This document shows positions 33,258 through 46,690 of a stretch of 64,000 nucleotides of DNA, piece by piece. Made by a program: the position numbers and the translations under genes. Source of the stretch: Epiperipatus broadwayi (taxonomy: Eukaryota; Onychophora; Udeonychophora; Euonychophora; Peripatidae); NCBI GenBank assembly GCA_028023455.1, contig JAQFVV010006200.1, forward strand, positions 6,894,506-6,958,505. Direction: 5' to 3'. Every line of letters starts with the position of its first letter. The first letter of the stretch is position 1. The notes below the pieces were generated by a model. It saw only the letters and a list, made by a program, of their open reading frames with translations. It did not search any database and was not told where the DNA came from.

Positions 33258-35581
33258 TCATGATTAACCCATCACACTGCACCCAGCAGTATATATTCAA
33301 GCTTACACATGCATACAATAAAGCATGTGAAGAACTCAAAAGCTATCTGAAGATAAAGAAAAGCAAGGTATGCCTAACCAGGCCACACACTTGGACAAGA
33401 GATTATATAAGATGGGCGCTGGGGAACCAACCAGATGTAAAAGTGCCAATGGCACTATATACAAATAGTGGAACATATGCAGGACACAATATGATTATGC
33501 CAATTTTTGAATATTTTAAAGAAAAATTACAAGAAAGACAACCATATAAAATACCACATAATCTGTTTGGCCCACCAGAGACAAAAACCCCATTCACAAA
33601 AGATCTCTTCACAACAAAACTAAATACTATTCGAAACGCTTGCCATCCAGGTAGTCCTGGAGTTCCATTGTTTGTATTAAAGCATGTAAGTAAATTCACA
33701 ACAGAATATTTATGTCAATTAGCAAACCATCTAGCACAACAAATTCAACCCATGGAGGGTGTCTATCCAATAGCCATAGTACCCTATAATAAACAGAAAG
33801 CAATTATTCCACCTATTACAGACCTCAGACCAATATCTATGGGACCTTTGCCAATCAAAATTCTGGAGAAAATTATTAAAGATGAAATTGAACCGTATAT
33901 AATGCCACTTATCTCTGAAGCACAATATGCAAAGAAAAACTCTTCAACAACAGAAGCAGCTTTATTCTTCAAAGCAATTCTAGCAACAGTAAAACAGCGG
34001 AAAAAATACGGACCCGTTGTTGTGCAGCTTGACATAGAAGCTGCATTTGACTCAGTCAATATATACACACTTCTAAAAATGCTAAAAGACACAGAAATTC
34101 CTAGAACACATCTATATATAATTGCTAACCTGCTTCTGAACAGAGAGATCCATATAACTTTAAATGGAAGAAACTCACCATCTTTCACGCCCACCAAATC
34201 TATATCCCAAGGATCCCCTCTTAGTTCACTATTGTTTATATTTTACATCAATCCCCTTATTAAAAGCATACAAAATGCATTTACTGGGATCGAGATACCA
34301 GACACAACACTGCGCACTACTTGCATTGCCTATATGGATGATGTTACCATATTCCTAACATCAAAAAAACAAATACCGCAACTCCAAAAGATATTACAAG
34401 AATATTCACAAAAATATGAATTATCATTTAATCCAACAAAAACCACAGCCTGGTCTCTATACACTGGTAAACCCTGTACATCAATTTACAAATCAAAACC
34501 AAACTCTTTCCTTGGGTTCCCATTTCATATGGGAATTACAGGAATGAGATGTCATATCCAAAATAAACTTAAAGAAGAAGCCACAAAAATTATAAACTCC
34601 TTGTCCAAGGCATATCTTTCACTATATTCCAAAGTACAGTTAATTAACCAGCTTATCACAACCAAAATAACTTACTATGTACCGGTTATTTCATTCTCAA
34701 AAGGGTTCATTTCAAAAATTAAAACCATATATAATAAACTACTTTGGGCCAGAAAAACAGTAGCAATTTCCACAAAAAAACTTAGCCAACCTCTAATAAA
34801 AAATGGACTTGGCTTGCACAACATCAATGTTTTTCATATACAGAAGTTAAGGAACTCAATAATCACAATACTTGCCAAATACCCCAAAATTAACCACTTG
34901 CTAGAAGTTACTCCAACAGATAGACCACCTCCAAAAGGTTCCTTTTTCACCAACATTATATACCAATGCAAAACCACAGACAAGATTCCAGAACAGTATT
35001 TGCATAAGTATTCATACTGGGATATTTATGGTTTAATAAACAGAGAAGCAGATACTAATGTTATACAACCTATGCTAGGAATTAACAACAAGAGACTACT
35101 CAAGGAATATAAAAAATGGGCTCTAGAGCCCAAATACTTTGATTTTATCATGAAAATCAATCTCATTGCCTTGCCAACAACCCACTTTCTTTATCATAAA
35201 AGAATGTATATATCTATTGACCCCTTCTGTGGACTCTGCCATCGAGCAGAAGAGACACTGGACCACTTTATTTCTCAATGTGTAGCACTTAACCAAACAC
35301 GACAGATGATATGTAACACCTACAGAAAACCGGGTACAATCATTAATCACATAATAGCTGCTTTTCAGGGAAGATCAATACCTAGCATTAGGGCAGCCAC
35401 ATTTGTTCTATATGCGTATTGGTGCACCCGATGTACTTTCTTAATTGGCAATAACACCAGACGACACCCAGCTACATTTAGCAACAAACTGCTACACATT
35501 CGAAATAGAGATAAAATAATAACCAACCCCCACTTATATGCAGCAACATGGTCATTGTTAAAACAACCATCAATGCTGTAA
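33203..35581 (+). CDS. LINE ORF2 part 2: reverse transcriptase with zinc finger
   Basis: This encodes the reverse transcriptase that copies the element RNA at the nicked target. The start given is the first codon after a -1 slip at the heptamer; without frameshifting the first ATG is at 33260. Motifs in order, by nucleotide: LRPISMG (33824), catalytic Asp in QLDIEAAFDSVN (Asp codon 34031), SQGSPLSSLLFIFYINPLI (Gln codon 34208), YMDD (34331-34342), the palm/thumb segment SFLGFPFHMG (34503), and GLGLHNINVFH (34809). A C-terminal CX2CX8HX4C zinc finger (35228-35281, FCGLCHRAEETLDHF) is the domain that follows RT in Tx1/L1 elements. All catalytic residues are present and there is no stop over about 790 codons. 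The protein has the expected length for RT plus C-terminal domain and is likely functional if expressed. Confidence 0.9.
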   Translation, partial: QPPPSKLLSLADQLHQRIIMINPSHCTQQYIFKLTHAYNKACEELKSYLKIKKSKVCLTRPHTWTRDYIRWALGNQPDVKVPMALYTNSGTYAGHNMIMPIFEYFKEKLQERQPYKIPHNLFGPPETKTPFTKDLFTTKLNTIRNACHPGSPGVPLFVLKHVSKFTTEYLCQLANHLAQQIQPMEGVYPIAIVPYNKQKAIIPPITDLRPISMGPLPIKILEKIIKDEIEPYIMPLISEAQYAKKNSSTTEAALFFKAILATVKQRKKYGPVVVQLDIEAAFDSVNIYTLLKMLKDTEIPRTHLYIIANLLLNREIHITLNGRNSPSFTPTKSISQGSPLSSLLFIFYINPLIKSIQNAFTGIEIPDTTLRTTCIAYMDDVTIFLTSKKQIPQLQKILQEYSQKYELSFNPTKTTAWSLYTGKPCTSIYKSKPNSFLGFPFHMGITGMRCHIQNKLKEEATKIINSLSKAYLSLYSKVQLINQLITTKITYYVPVISFSKGFISKIKTIYNKLLWARKTVAISTKKLSQPLIKNGLGLHNINVFHIQKLRNSIITILAKYPKINHLLEVTPTDRPPPKGSFFTNIIYQCKTTDKIPEQYLHKYSYWDIYGLINREADTNVIQPMLGINNKRLLKEYKKWALEPKYFDFIMKINLIALPTTHFLYHKRMYISIDPFCGLCHRAEETLDHFISQCVALNQTRQMICNTYRKPGTIINHIIAAFQGRSIPSIRAATFVLYAYWCTRCTFLIGNNTRRHPATFSNKLLHIRNRDKIITNPHLYAATWSLLKQPSML

Positions 35582-35967
<386 letters not shown>

Positions 35968-38900
35968 ATGGATTTGGCAATGCAATAAGAAATATAAAAA
36001 TTGTAATACTTCATAATTAATAATAATAGTGGTAAATTTTTTTATATTAAATGCTTTTATTTACCATGCACTAAAAATAAAAATAATAATTTAACATAAA
36101 TTTTTTTTTATCTTTATTATTTTTAATTCTTTAATATTAGTACAATAAATAAAAATATAAAATTATATTCCACTTTAAATTAACTGGACATTTTTAGTTG
36201 ATTTATATATATCACTAGATATTTTTGCTATAAGTTAAAATGTATATCCTTTATGTATATATTATATTTAGTAAGTGTCTATAATAATATATGTGTATAT
36301 AAATGATTAACAATATGAAATATTCTTTTAAGTGAAAAGTGTTTGACATTTTTTTTGATGGGAAATTTTAATTTTTTTTAAATGCCTACACAACCATGTT
36401 GTAAATGAGCTTCACCTAATACATATAATTTTACTTTATCAATTTTGCACATATAGTGTGTATATATCATTACATATTTCTGCAGTAAGTTAATATGCAT
36501 ATTTTAATGTATATATCATATTTAGTATGTACACATAATTATAAATGTATAAGAAATTAGTAATTTTTCTGTTTAAAATTATTGTTGGCATTTTATCTTT
36601 TTATTTGAAAAAAAAAAAACTTTTTTTAAAAAAAATTAACAATACTATACTATAAAAAATTTTCTTATTACTTAAAAAACATATCTATACCAATCTTTTG
36701 AAAGCCCTATTTAACTCTTTTGATGTTGTATTTTGTCAAAAACTTTGTCATTAATTTCATTGTTTAAGTACAGAAGAATCTGAAATAATGTTATTCATCA
36801 ATTACATTTGGAATGTGCTATTCAAAAATTATAAACCCTCAATAAACATAACTGTTTTAATTTAGCTTCAAAAAATCGATTTATTTCACATTCAAATTGG
36901 TAAAATGTAATGAAAAATTAAACTGAAGAAAAATACAAAAAAAACATTTGAAAAACAGTCAGTGATCAAAAAAAGAATTATGTTTCAATCAATCATTATG
37001 TGACAATGCCGGTGATTTTATTTTTGACTTACAAATTACGATGTATCACTATTCAATTTTCAAATCACAGTTTATATTTAAGCAGATTAATGTAAAAACT
37101 TAATTAGCAATGTAAAAAATTACATGAAATATATTTATTTACATTTAAAATCTATTGCAAAAGCATAAAACATTCACAAAAGATTTTGGTTTCATTTCTG
37201 AATTTGACAGTATGCCATACCTAGTAGACAATAACCGAATCTTGAAGGCTGGACTATGTAACAATAGAGAGCAATAAAAACAATTTTTTCCAAGAAATTA
37301 GTGCCAAATGTGGATTTTTTGCAACTAAAATTTTAAACACATGATTTTTACAAAATAAATGTAAAATGACAATTCTGTGGTCAAAATTGGCCAAAAGACA
37401 GCACATGGATGGTTCTCAGGCAAAATAAACATTTAAAAAGTTAAAACAAATGAAAGTTCTAAGAAGAATTTTAAATATCAAAATATTCAATATTTTTATA
37501 CCCTCTGTTTTATATCTAAAAAAATTAGATGACTACCAAAAAGAATAGTGTCCCATATGGATTAGCCTGGTATTAATTAATTGTATAATAAATTTTAAGT
37601 GATTGTATTAAATTTAAATGTATTAATCATTTTTTTCTTTATTCCAAATCACATTCAGACTGGAAGTCAAAAAATTCAATTTGTATCTTTAGCCCTCTAT
37701 TGAGAGATTTTGTTAACTTTTTTTTCCAACTTTAAAATTTATGTTTTTTTCTAATATTATAATTTTAAATAAATCTATCAGGATAATAAAAATTAGGAAT
37801 TTCACAGTATGGTAACTCCACAACAATGATATTACTTCAAGGCAAAATTATGAACAACTAAACTTTTCAGAAAGTCTATTATTATTTCTGCATAATAATT
37901 GTATAAAACTTATTAGAAATCAAAAATATATATATTATTGCATATTTATTTTCTGAAAAAATGTTTAATTTTTAAATAAAAAATATTATATTTTTTGAAT
38001 ATGGTGGCAATAAATATGGCTGTCTAGAATATGTCATTACTAACAATCTGTTAGAAAATATAACAATATTATAAAAATTATTAAAGAACTTTGAACTTTA
38101 AAGCATAAGTTGATAGTTGTTCTAGATATTAATGAATATTTATTCACATTTTAAAAACAAACATTAAACAAAACAGATTTCATTCATTTTGATTCAATCA
38201 GGCTCTCCTCAAATTGAATAATAAAATAGCATTTTGTTTTGATTAAAATCTAATTTTTAAAATAATTCTGAATATAAAATGTGATTTTTTAGAATGTATT
38301 TAATTTCTAGACAAAAATATCTATCAAATGAAGTCAAATTTCTTATATTTTGATATATAATAATGATTTAATATTAAAATAAAAATTGAAAGTTTATAGC
38401 TAGTGAGAACAAAGAAAACTTTCAAAGGACAGAAGGGCCAATTTTAAAATTTCATTTAAACTTAAAAAAGATAAAAGTTTACAAATTAACATACCCACAG
38501 TCTGATTTCCCAACTTCAATAAAAGCATTTAAAAAGAAAATATTTGCAGAAATGCAGACCAACAAAAATTGTTGCAAAGGAAAAACTTAAAGTATTCTAA
38601 ATATTAAAGCTACAACAAACTAGGAAATGAAGTTTTTCACTAAATTGAACATATATTGTTGCAATAAAATTAAAACTTTGATGAAGGGATGTGAAAAACT
38701 GAGATGCATGGTTAAGACAGTTGTTTAGAGCATTGATATAACTACTAATCTTTCCATGACTTAAAATAAATGCAACATTTTTTAATTATCATATTTTATC
38801 TAAAGATTAAAACACTTGATTTCAATTCTGCAAATTTGTTTATATTAATTCTAATCAAAAATGTCATAAGTACATAAATTAATTCCAGAAAAATCAAATG

Positions 38901-40011
38901 ATGATTGTAAGAGTACATTTTATTTTATTTTTAAAATTAAACCTGCATTTATTTTATACATTGTCTTGAAGTTTTAGATATTCTAGATATTCCATACAAT
39001 TCTTTAGTATTATACATTTTTGATATCTTATTTTGTTCACAAACAATATATTTTTATTTTGTTTCCACCCTTTTTCTATATCAGTGGTCTAATATATTAG
39101 CTATACTTTCAAATTGTTCAAATTTCTTAAACATATTTTTTTAAATTGTTTTATTATTTTTTATAATGTTTTTCAGACTCACTATTTTTTGATACTATAA
39201 TACTAAAATAATATTTTTTGTTACTGTATAAAATAATTATAAAAAACTAAAAATTTAGATCTTTTCATTTAGTGAAATAAATATTTTATTTTTAATTAAA
39301 TAAAATTGTTGGTTAGAAAATATTTTTTTTGTTTTATTTATTTATAAAATAAATGTAAAGATTAAAATATTGGTAACATTTTAATTACCTTTTATTTATT
39401 TTGTTAAAGTACTCAAAAATATTATGAAAAATAAAGCCATTTATTAAATTTGAATTCATTTAGTTTTGTAGTTGCTTTATGGTTATGAAATTATTTATTA
39501 AATTATGATTTTCGTTGAATGCTAAATTAAATTTTAGCATTTGACTATTTTTAAATGAATTATTTCGAATACTTTAAAGCAAAGTTCTAATTAAAAGTAA
39601 ACAAAAAATAAATTTTTGTCTATGTACATAGCAAAACAAACCACCGTGCATGTACACACATATATATCTAATTAATATATGTATGCATGCTAAGTACTTG
39701 GCTTAAAATATTTTGTGTAATTAATAATAGAGTACTCTGGCATCATTGTTGATAGTCTTTTGGCAATTTCTCACAACTCTTCTATCAGTAATTATTCTAA
39801 CATCTCCATATGAGAACTACATTATTAAAACATATCATTCAATGTACAAGCACATATATGTAAATGAGATTTGATTTTTATTAAGTATAAACGATTCATT
39901 AGTAATATATTGCCTATTGCAAATAAATCAATAAGATCATTATTTCTTTTACACTATGCAACTATTAATCGTGCTTTTAAGAAGTCTTTTTGATCACAAA
40001 CTATGTAAATG
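35968..40011. other. Very AT-rich sequence, nothing recognised
   Basis: This is the longest stretch of the window without any frame above 60 codons. Homopolymer A and T runs are common. I found no fold-back, RNA gene or coding relic. Confidence 0.55.
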
Positions 40012-40232
40012 AAGTATGAAGATCGGATATCTTAATATAAGCTGAGCATTGATTGTATATATGTGTGGAGATGATAATCTGGACTAACTGACGAGTTTTG
40101 GTTTAGCACAAAATATGTATATTGGTGATTATTTATCATATTAACATATGTGTGATCAAGTGTGTTAGCAGTATGAGATAGTGCAGATAGTTGAAGGTCG
40201 TGTGAAAGGCTGAGTTCAAACCCCTTATATAT
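40012..40232 (+). repeat. Dispersed repeat with tRNA-like 3' end, single copy
   Basis: Matches 13319-13541 throughout ('tgtatatatgtgtggagat', 'tggtttagcacaaaa', 'tattggtgattattta', 'aggctgagttcaaacccc'). The B-box-like motif here is GAGTTCAAACCCC. Unlike the 13-kb copy it is not part of a fold-back, so the repeat exists as an independent unit. It is followed by a TA-rich segment. Confidence 0.7.
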
Positions 40233-41416
40233 TATATATTGGAGTTAAGGTGTAAAAAAGCCTGTATTGTAGAAAAAATTCATATACTAGGTGAAGATTG
40301 CAAAATATTATTTCTGAAAAAGAATGCTGTACAGTTAGTAGAGAGTCCAATTTGGGGATGGGATGTTCCCGGGATCGTTTCTGATGCTCGAACTTATTAA
40401 CTTCCAAACAATAAAGTCATTAGCATTTTTTTCTCAAATGGAAAAGCACGGTGATTATTGATAATGTAAATATTTTGATAAGTTTCAATAATATTAGAAT
40501 AAACAAATCCTATTGATTTTATTGTTGAGTCTGGAAAAAGAATTATTAAAACCTTTCGTTGAAGTCATTTTCTTTTTGTATTATAATTCCTTTATTATTT
40601 AAATCATTTTTTTATTTAATCTTTGGAAGAAAAAGATTTTATCTTCATGCTAAAATATTGGATGATGAAACTATGTCTTAAATGAGTAATAAGTTTACCT
40701 ATAATAGTTTTTATTTAGTAATGTTTTACAATAACATTTTAAGATGATAATACTATTAAGAAGTTAGCTTTCTTTTTACTAGATTTAATAAATTTAGATA
40801 TGTTATGGTTTAAGTATTAATAACAGTCATTATTTCGAAACTATTTTTTTTGCCTGAGTCTAGAGTCAAGTGAAAATAACTTCAAGAGTCATCTACTGAA
40901 AGCCTGAGTAATCAATGGGCATCAAATGCTTCTAGATTAGGAGAAAAGAATTACTTATGGCAATATATTAACAATCTAAGAAAGTCATGTAACATTACTA
41001 TTGGCATTAGTATTCATTCTTATAATTAATCGAAAGCATTTTTGGATATATATTTAATTCATAGTAACTGATTAATGACCATGGTACTGATGAATCACAT
41101 TTAGTGGTAAAATGAATATTTCTAGCAAGATCATTTGCAGTTTATGAAATGCGGATTGTTATTGTTATAAAATATTTATTTCAATATATGTAAATATATT
41201 AAAATGAATATTTTTATGTGTAAAAGATATGAGCATATCCAATCTGCTGTGGTATAATCCAAATTAAGTATTAGTATAACACTAATTTTAACAACAAGAT
41301 AAGGTATAAATGGATGATATATTGAACAACCCACTTCATAAATAATTCTTTATGAGAATATATTCATGGATAAACATTATCTTAAAAACAATTTTATTAT
41401 TAACTGTTAATATACA
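40233..41416. other. AT-rich sequence, nothing firm
   Basis: A short block near 40895-40935 ('gcctgagtaatcaatgggca') resembles the core of the fold-back family at 41417-42066 and may be a fragment of it. Nothing else was recognised. Confidence 0.45.
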
Positions 41417-42110
41417 TTTTAAAACAGGCAACACTCTTCATACAGTAGTGCCACTCAGTGCAAGCCAGAGTAATCACTGGATGCAAGAAGGTTTGTGTGT
41501 AAAATCTCTATCTAGTACCTACTCAACCAATATCCCCAGACTAGTTTCTAGGTTGTGGTTTTCATCAGTGAGAAGTCTTGAATCTGAGAGCACTGCACCT
41601 AGATCTTAGGATCTAATCCAATCCTCCTGCAGCCACTTTTTATCTCTAATTAACTACAAAACTATGAGTCTAAAATTGAAAACCTAATAATATTTTCAAT
41701 TCAAGCTCATTAGCTTATATAGTCACATAGGTCTGAACTCAGTCCAGTACCCATAAATTTTGGGATCTTTGGGTTTTTAAATAACCATAGCCACCACTAT
41801 GCTATTAGGCAGGATTGGTATTAAACCACTAAACATCACATGATCATCATTTTTTATGCTTTCTCGAGCTGTTAAAACAGAAAAAGTGCAAGCCAGAGTA
41901 ATCAATGGTTGCAAGAATTTCACTGATGAAAGCCACAAGCTAGAAATTAGTCTGGGGATATTAGATGAGTAGGCATTAGATAGGGATTTTATGCACAAAT
42001 TTTCTTGCATCCATTGATTTCTCAGGCTTGCATTGAGTGGCACTACTGTTGCCTGCTTTAACAGCTTGAGCAAGCACAAGAAATGGTAATCATGTGACGT
42101 GAATATACAT
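41417..42110. repeat. Fold-back element, about 650 bp, with tail
   Basis: The left arm 'cattttaaaacaggcaacac..agtgccactcagtgcaagcc..aatatccccagactagtttc' pairs with the right arm 'aaattagtctggggatatta..aggcttgcattgagtggcac..ttgcctgctttaaca'. The core 'agagtaatcaatgga' links it to the palindrome at 52516-52647. Both are followed by 'aagaaatggt[a/g]at[c/t]atgtga', so the family extends past the right arm. Frames at 41352-41609 and 41777-42079 are translations of the two arms, not genes. Confidence 0.75.
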
Positions 42111-42739
42111 TTTTAATATTAAAAATTATATTTCTTCAACATAGATATGTAATTTAATTTTATGTTGAAATTAAATATATGTATTAATTTTAGTAATGCA
42201 TGCCTATTTCTAAATCCATATTTCAATAATCTATGATTGCAATCTGATAAAATAATATTTACATATTGAATAGATGTAATTACGATTAGATAAAAAACAG
42301 CAATAAACTTTAAAAATGGGATAGTTTGTTTCACCAATTAACAAAGACGTGGTTTATATCAAAATATATTCTGAATTAATTTACCATTTTTTAATATAAA
42401 ATTATAATAAAAATAATGATTATAATAATGATATTATATTTTATAAATAATTATAATAAACTACAGAAGTACTTTCAGTTAATTTCTTAACCTTTTTCCA
42501 TGGAAAATGTTTAAATTCAAATTTAGAAGTAAATGTCATCATGTCATACCCAAAGATTCATGAATTTTAATGTTAGCATAGTATTTATTAATTCAAGATA
42601 TCCTATTTTTTAAATATTTATAGCCTATGTTTGAAGGAAATAATGTATCTTTATGTAATTGAAAAATATATATAGATAAAGATATTAAATTTATATTAGT
42701 TTAATTATAAATATTAAACCTATGTCAAGTGTTAAAATT

Positions 42740-42777
<38 letters not shown>

Positions 42778-44374
42778 CATCCATCCAAATATGCACATTT
42801 AATAGTTTCAGAGTATTAAAATAAATTCTCCATCTTCAGAAAAAGGTATGTTTTTAATTATAAATTTAATTTCACTTAAATTAGTCTTAGCTGAAAATAA
42901 TTAAATAGTGTTTAGCCAAATTAAACCTAGTACTGTAATTCAAATTAAAGATTATTAAATTATTTGCATAATTTTTCAAGGTAAAATATAACCAATCTTT
43001 TTAAAATCATCTTATTGAAATTTAATTAATTTGCTATTTACATAATATTAAATAAAACATTAATAAAATGAATTAAAAAATATTTTTTTAAAAAATTCTT
43101 TTATTGAGAATTTATTATTTTGGTTATAAATTTGTAAGAATTAAAATGCAAATTATTTTATTTTGTTTGCTTTGAAATTTTAATTTAAATAAATTTTAAA
43201 AATAATTTTAAATATGACTATATGCAAATTAACTATGGATTGATTTTATTGATTTTGTGCATTAAATTTACTTAAAATAGAAACTCAAAAGTGATTTTAA
43301 ATAATTAGTGATTATATTTTTAATTAATTTAATTAATGATTTTAATTTATGCTCCTTTTATTTACTTTGATAATAAATTATTTTAACTTTTTCAGCAATG
43401 GTTTTATATTAAATTTGTAATTTTTTTTTATATAGATGAAGAATTTATTATATTACTCTATAAAGATAAACTATAAATTGTATCCATTGGACTGTTATGT
43501 CCCTATTCCATCAGTAGAATGAACAAAATCCTATTACAGTTGTCTTCTGTTTTACAATTAATACATCAGCACTTATTTAACTAATCCATATTATCAGAGA
43601 CATTTATTCTATGGCTGATAATAATGATATATTAATTTATCAATCCATAGTTGGAAATCTGGTTAGATAAGGGTTAACTACCTAAAAAAATTGCAATCTT
43701 TCTTTTAGTTTCAAAAAAAAATCCAAAATTGATCCATTTTAGATTGTTTCCAGATATTGATCTGATAAGTGGGTGTATGAAATACCAGGTCACAAAACAT
43801 TTATACTAAAACAGGTATATACATATATGTGTGTTCACACTAGCCAACTACATTTAATATGAAATCCCTGGTTTCAGAGCCTTTTTCAATTTACAAATTT
43901 TTTCAAGTTTCTACTATAAATCTTTTTCTTCATTCGTTATAAACTGAAATTCTGCTAAATTTATAATTTTGAGTGTGTTTAGGTATATATATATATATAT
44001 TTTATACTTTAAATTACAAAATATGCTTATATTTATAGCAATTAAAACAATAAATCACAATGTTTTTTTGTATTTTTTCCAGAATTAGCAGTGTTTGGAT
44101 AATGATAGCCTATCTGTATAAATAGATATAATAGAATTAAAATATCTCACTACAAGATAACTTCTTTAACAACCCATGGTGAAGTGTTAGCAATTTATAG
44201 GTACTGAACGTTTGTTTTACCATTTAGTTTATTATGTCTAAACACCCATTTATTAATTGTTATACTATTATATTAGAACATAAAAAAAACTCAAATTTTG
44301 GTCACTTAAATTTGAACTTTATGTTATGAACATTTTAGATAGACATATTACCATTAAAAAATGAAGACTTTATA
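42111..44374. other. AT-rich sequence with a (TG)n(AG)n tract
   Basis: 42741-42778 is a compound (TG)n(AG)n microsatellite. Nothing else is supported; the 72-codon frame at 42119-42337 resembles nothing. Confidence 0.55.
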
Positions 44375-46590
44375 TATTATAATGGGCACACATGCTGTTA
44401 CATTCTAATAAATAAAATTAGAAATTAAAAATAAAATGTTTGCAAATAAAAAATTTATTTTTAAAAATTAAAAATTGAAAATTAAAAGTCATCTAAACTT
44501 ATATATATAAAATTGCACGCATGGAAAAATATTAAAAGAAAACTTTATTAAAAAAGAAAAAAATATTTTAAAACTAAATTTTCAACAAAAATTTAAAGAT
44601 AAAAATATATTTTTAAAAATCTACAAAATTTAATTAATTCTATTGTAAATAATATTTTGTTTAAATTGCATGTTGTTATTAAATTAGTAATGACTGGAAG
44701 GTTGCTATTCTTCCACATGCGCCTTACAATTACTTTAGACAGCCAATAGCTTACAATTACTTTCAGACAGCCAATAGCTATTGGCTGTCTGAAAGTAATT
44801 GTAAGGCGCATGTGGAAGAATAGCAACCTTCCAGTCATTACTAATTTAATTCTATTGTGTAAAAAGGCTAAAAATAGAAATGATTATTTTTAATTAGTCA
44901 AAGTAAACTAGCCTCTGGGCATCTCAAATATATAATTAAAGGTCAGATAGAAGAAAAACAATAAGAACAGAATAGCCAATAAAAAAAATTCATCAGGAAA
45001 TGGACCACAGTGAAAGTCACAATCATCATCATGATGTCATGTCCAGTCAATCCGAGATTTTAATATAAAAAGGAAAAGATTGGAAATAAATTATTATGTG
45101 TGCTATATGTGTTAAGTCTGAGAGAGTTGAAGGAGAAGGGATTGAAAAGACACACTTTCAATCTCTTCAGTTTTTTAAAAGAAGAAATGAAATATTGTTT
45201 TCCTATATTGCAGACCCCAGGACATCAGGGTCCTGCAATAAAAGCCTGCAAAGAACTATACCAGCTACAGTAAAGGACTTCTGAATGAATACCAATAGAA
45301 CGGCAAACAGCATACCAGTCTCCCCAGGATGTTGTGGGAATTAGAAACAAAGGGATCCAAATTACAAGCAATTAAAAATATGGACTTTCTCTTTTAAAAC
45401 CGTAAGAACTCTATATAACTAATGAACTTTAACTATACAACTTTTCTAGTATTTAAATAGAAATATAAATTCCTATCTGACCAACTAAATCATTTATTAA
45501 TAATTACTTTTATCATATGTAGTTTTAAAATCATTTCCATTAATCTTTTTTTTGTTCATTTAAGTGTTTATTATGACTTTCTTTTCTGTTAAGCTAAACT
45601 TTTAATAAATGTTAAAGTTAATTTGTGTGTAGTTGGCTGCATAGATCATAAAGTTATGTTAGTTTAATTAAAGGGAAGGTTGATCTTAGGTTATTTGTTT
45701 CACAGTTAAATTGGGTTAATGTGTTGGATATATTGGTCTAATTATTAAATGTAGCATGAAGATCCACTATGTGCAGGATCACATTATATGCCACACTTGG
45801 GCAAAATAAGCCTATTTCTTATTGACTATTGGAGTCAGACGGTATTCCCTGCTCCTTAGATCACCCTTTTAGCCTATGGAATGGGATTGTAAGTCAGCAA
45901 AAAGGACTGCAATCCTTTCCTATGGAGTTTTTTTTTTTGTATTGTTTTTCTCACCAGACAAACATAGTATTCCTGTTCATTCTGGATGAGAAAAAAATTC
46001 TTCTATAACCATGCTCTACAGATGTACATTTCTGACAGTTCGGTATTGTACCATCTTATTCATGTTGCATTGAATACATTGATATATCAGACAGATTAGC
46101 ATTAGTTTGACTGTGAACTTTTGGCCTAGGGTTAAGTAAGGGGTATAGAATATTTTCTTTTTCAAGTGCAATCTATGTAGTCTATCCATACTCGACACTA
46201 ATAAAATATTAATTAATTCACCTGTGCAAACTTCTAAAATAAAAGGTTAAAATGTGAATTAATTTAAGTTCTAAAGTAAAAGCTATACAAAAATAAATAA
46301 TGCTGAATTTTATATATGCATAAAATAAATGTTTCTGTGTATTGTTAATCTTGCAGTGGCTTATTCTTATTTTTTATTATTTTTCTTTTTTTATAATAAA
46401 ATATATATTATCTCTGCTGCTCCATGAGCTAGTGACTTGGGCATTCGGTCATATTTATTTAAAAATTGTATCTTAACAGTAAGTATCTTCCTACTATATA
46501 AATTTTCCAGGTTCAAATGGCCGGGTGGCGCCCTTGTATGGCAGATAAGGTAAGACCACAAAACTCCCTGACTATCATGATATATATATA
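44375..46590 (+). repeat. ~2.2-kb dispersed repeat, copy 2
   Basis: Reverse-orientation partner of 22254-24202, bounded by TA-rich DNA ('tatatattataatgggca' at the start and (TA)n at 46582 at the end). It is longer than copy 1 mainly because of a ~200-bp hairpin insertion (44647-44845) and a ~50-bp segment near 45285-45335 absent from copy 1. The frames at 45096-45284 and 46016-46198 do not correspond to conserved frames in copy 1. The family is unclassified. Confidence 0.75.
44634..44858. mobile_element. Hairpin insertion with 13-bp target duplication
   Basis: TTAATTCTATTGT occurs at 44634-44646 and 44846-44858 and flanks about 199 bp. Copy 1 of the host repeat has a single 'ttaattttattgtg' at this point, so it shows the empty site. 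Inside is a near-perfect palindrome (44681-44847): the arm 'ttccacatgcgccttacaat' and its complement, with a 28-nt segment containing 'cagacagccaatagc' duplicated on the left. A poorly matched 34-nt AT-rich piece precedes the palindrome. The 13-bp duplication suggests target-primed insertion. Confidence 0.8.
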
Positions 46591-46690
46591 TAATTTAGAT
46601 AAAAGAAAACTATCCATACATCTATGAGCTATGAATATGATAAAAAGCACTCCATATCAATAAATGTTTTAACATTCTAAAAACCTATTA

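Noticed and set aside
34164-34358. 64-codon plus-strand frame inside the RT gene
   Set aside because: It overlaps the conserved QGSPLS-YMDD region in another frame and is a shadow of the RT.
44593-44838. 81-codon minus-strand frame
   Set aside because: It runs through the hairpin insertion and its palindromic arms, so it is not a gene.
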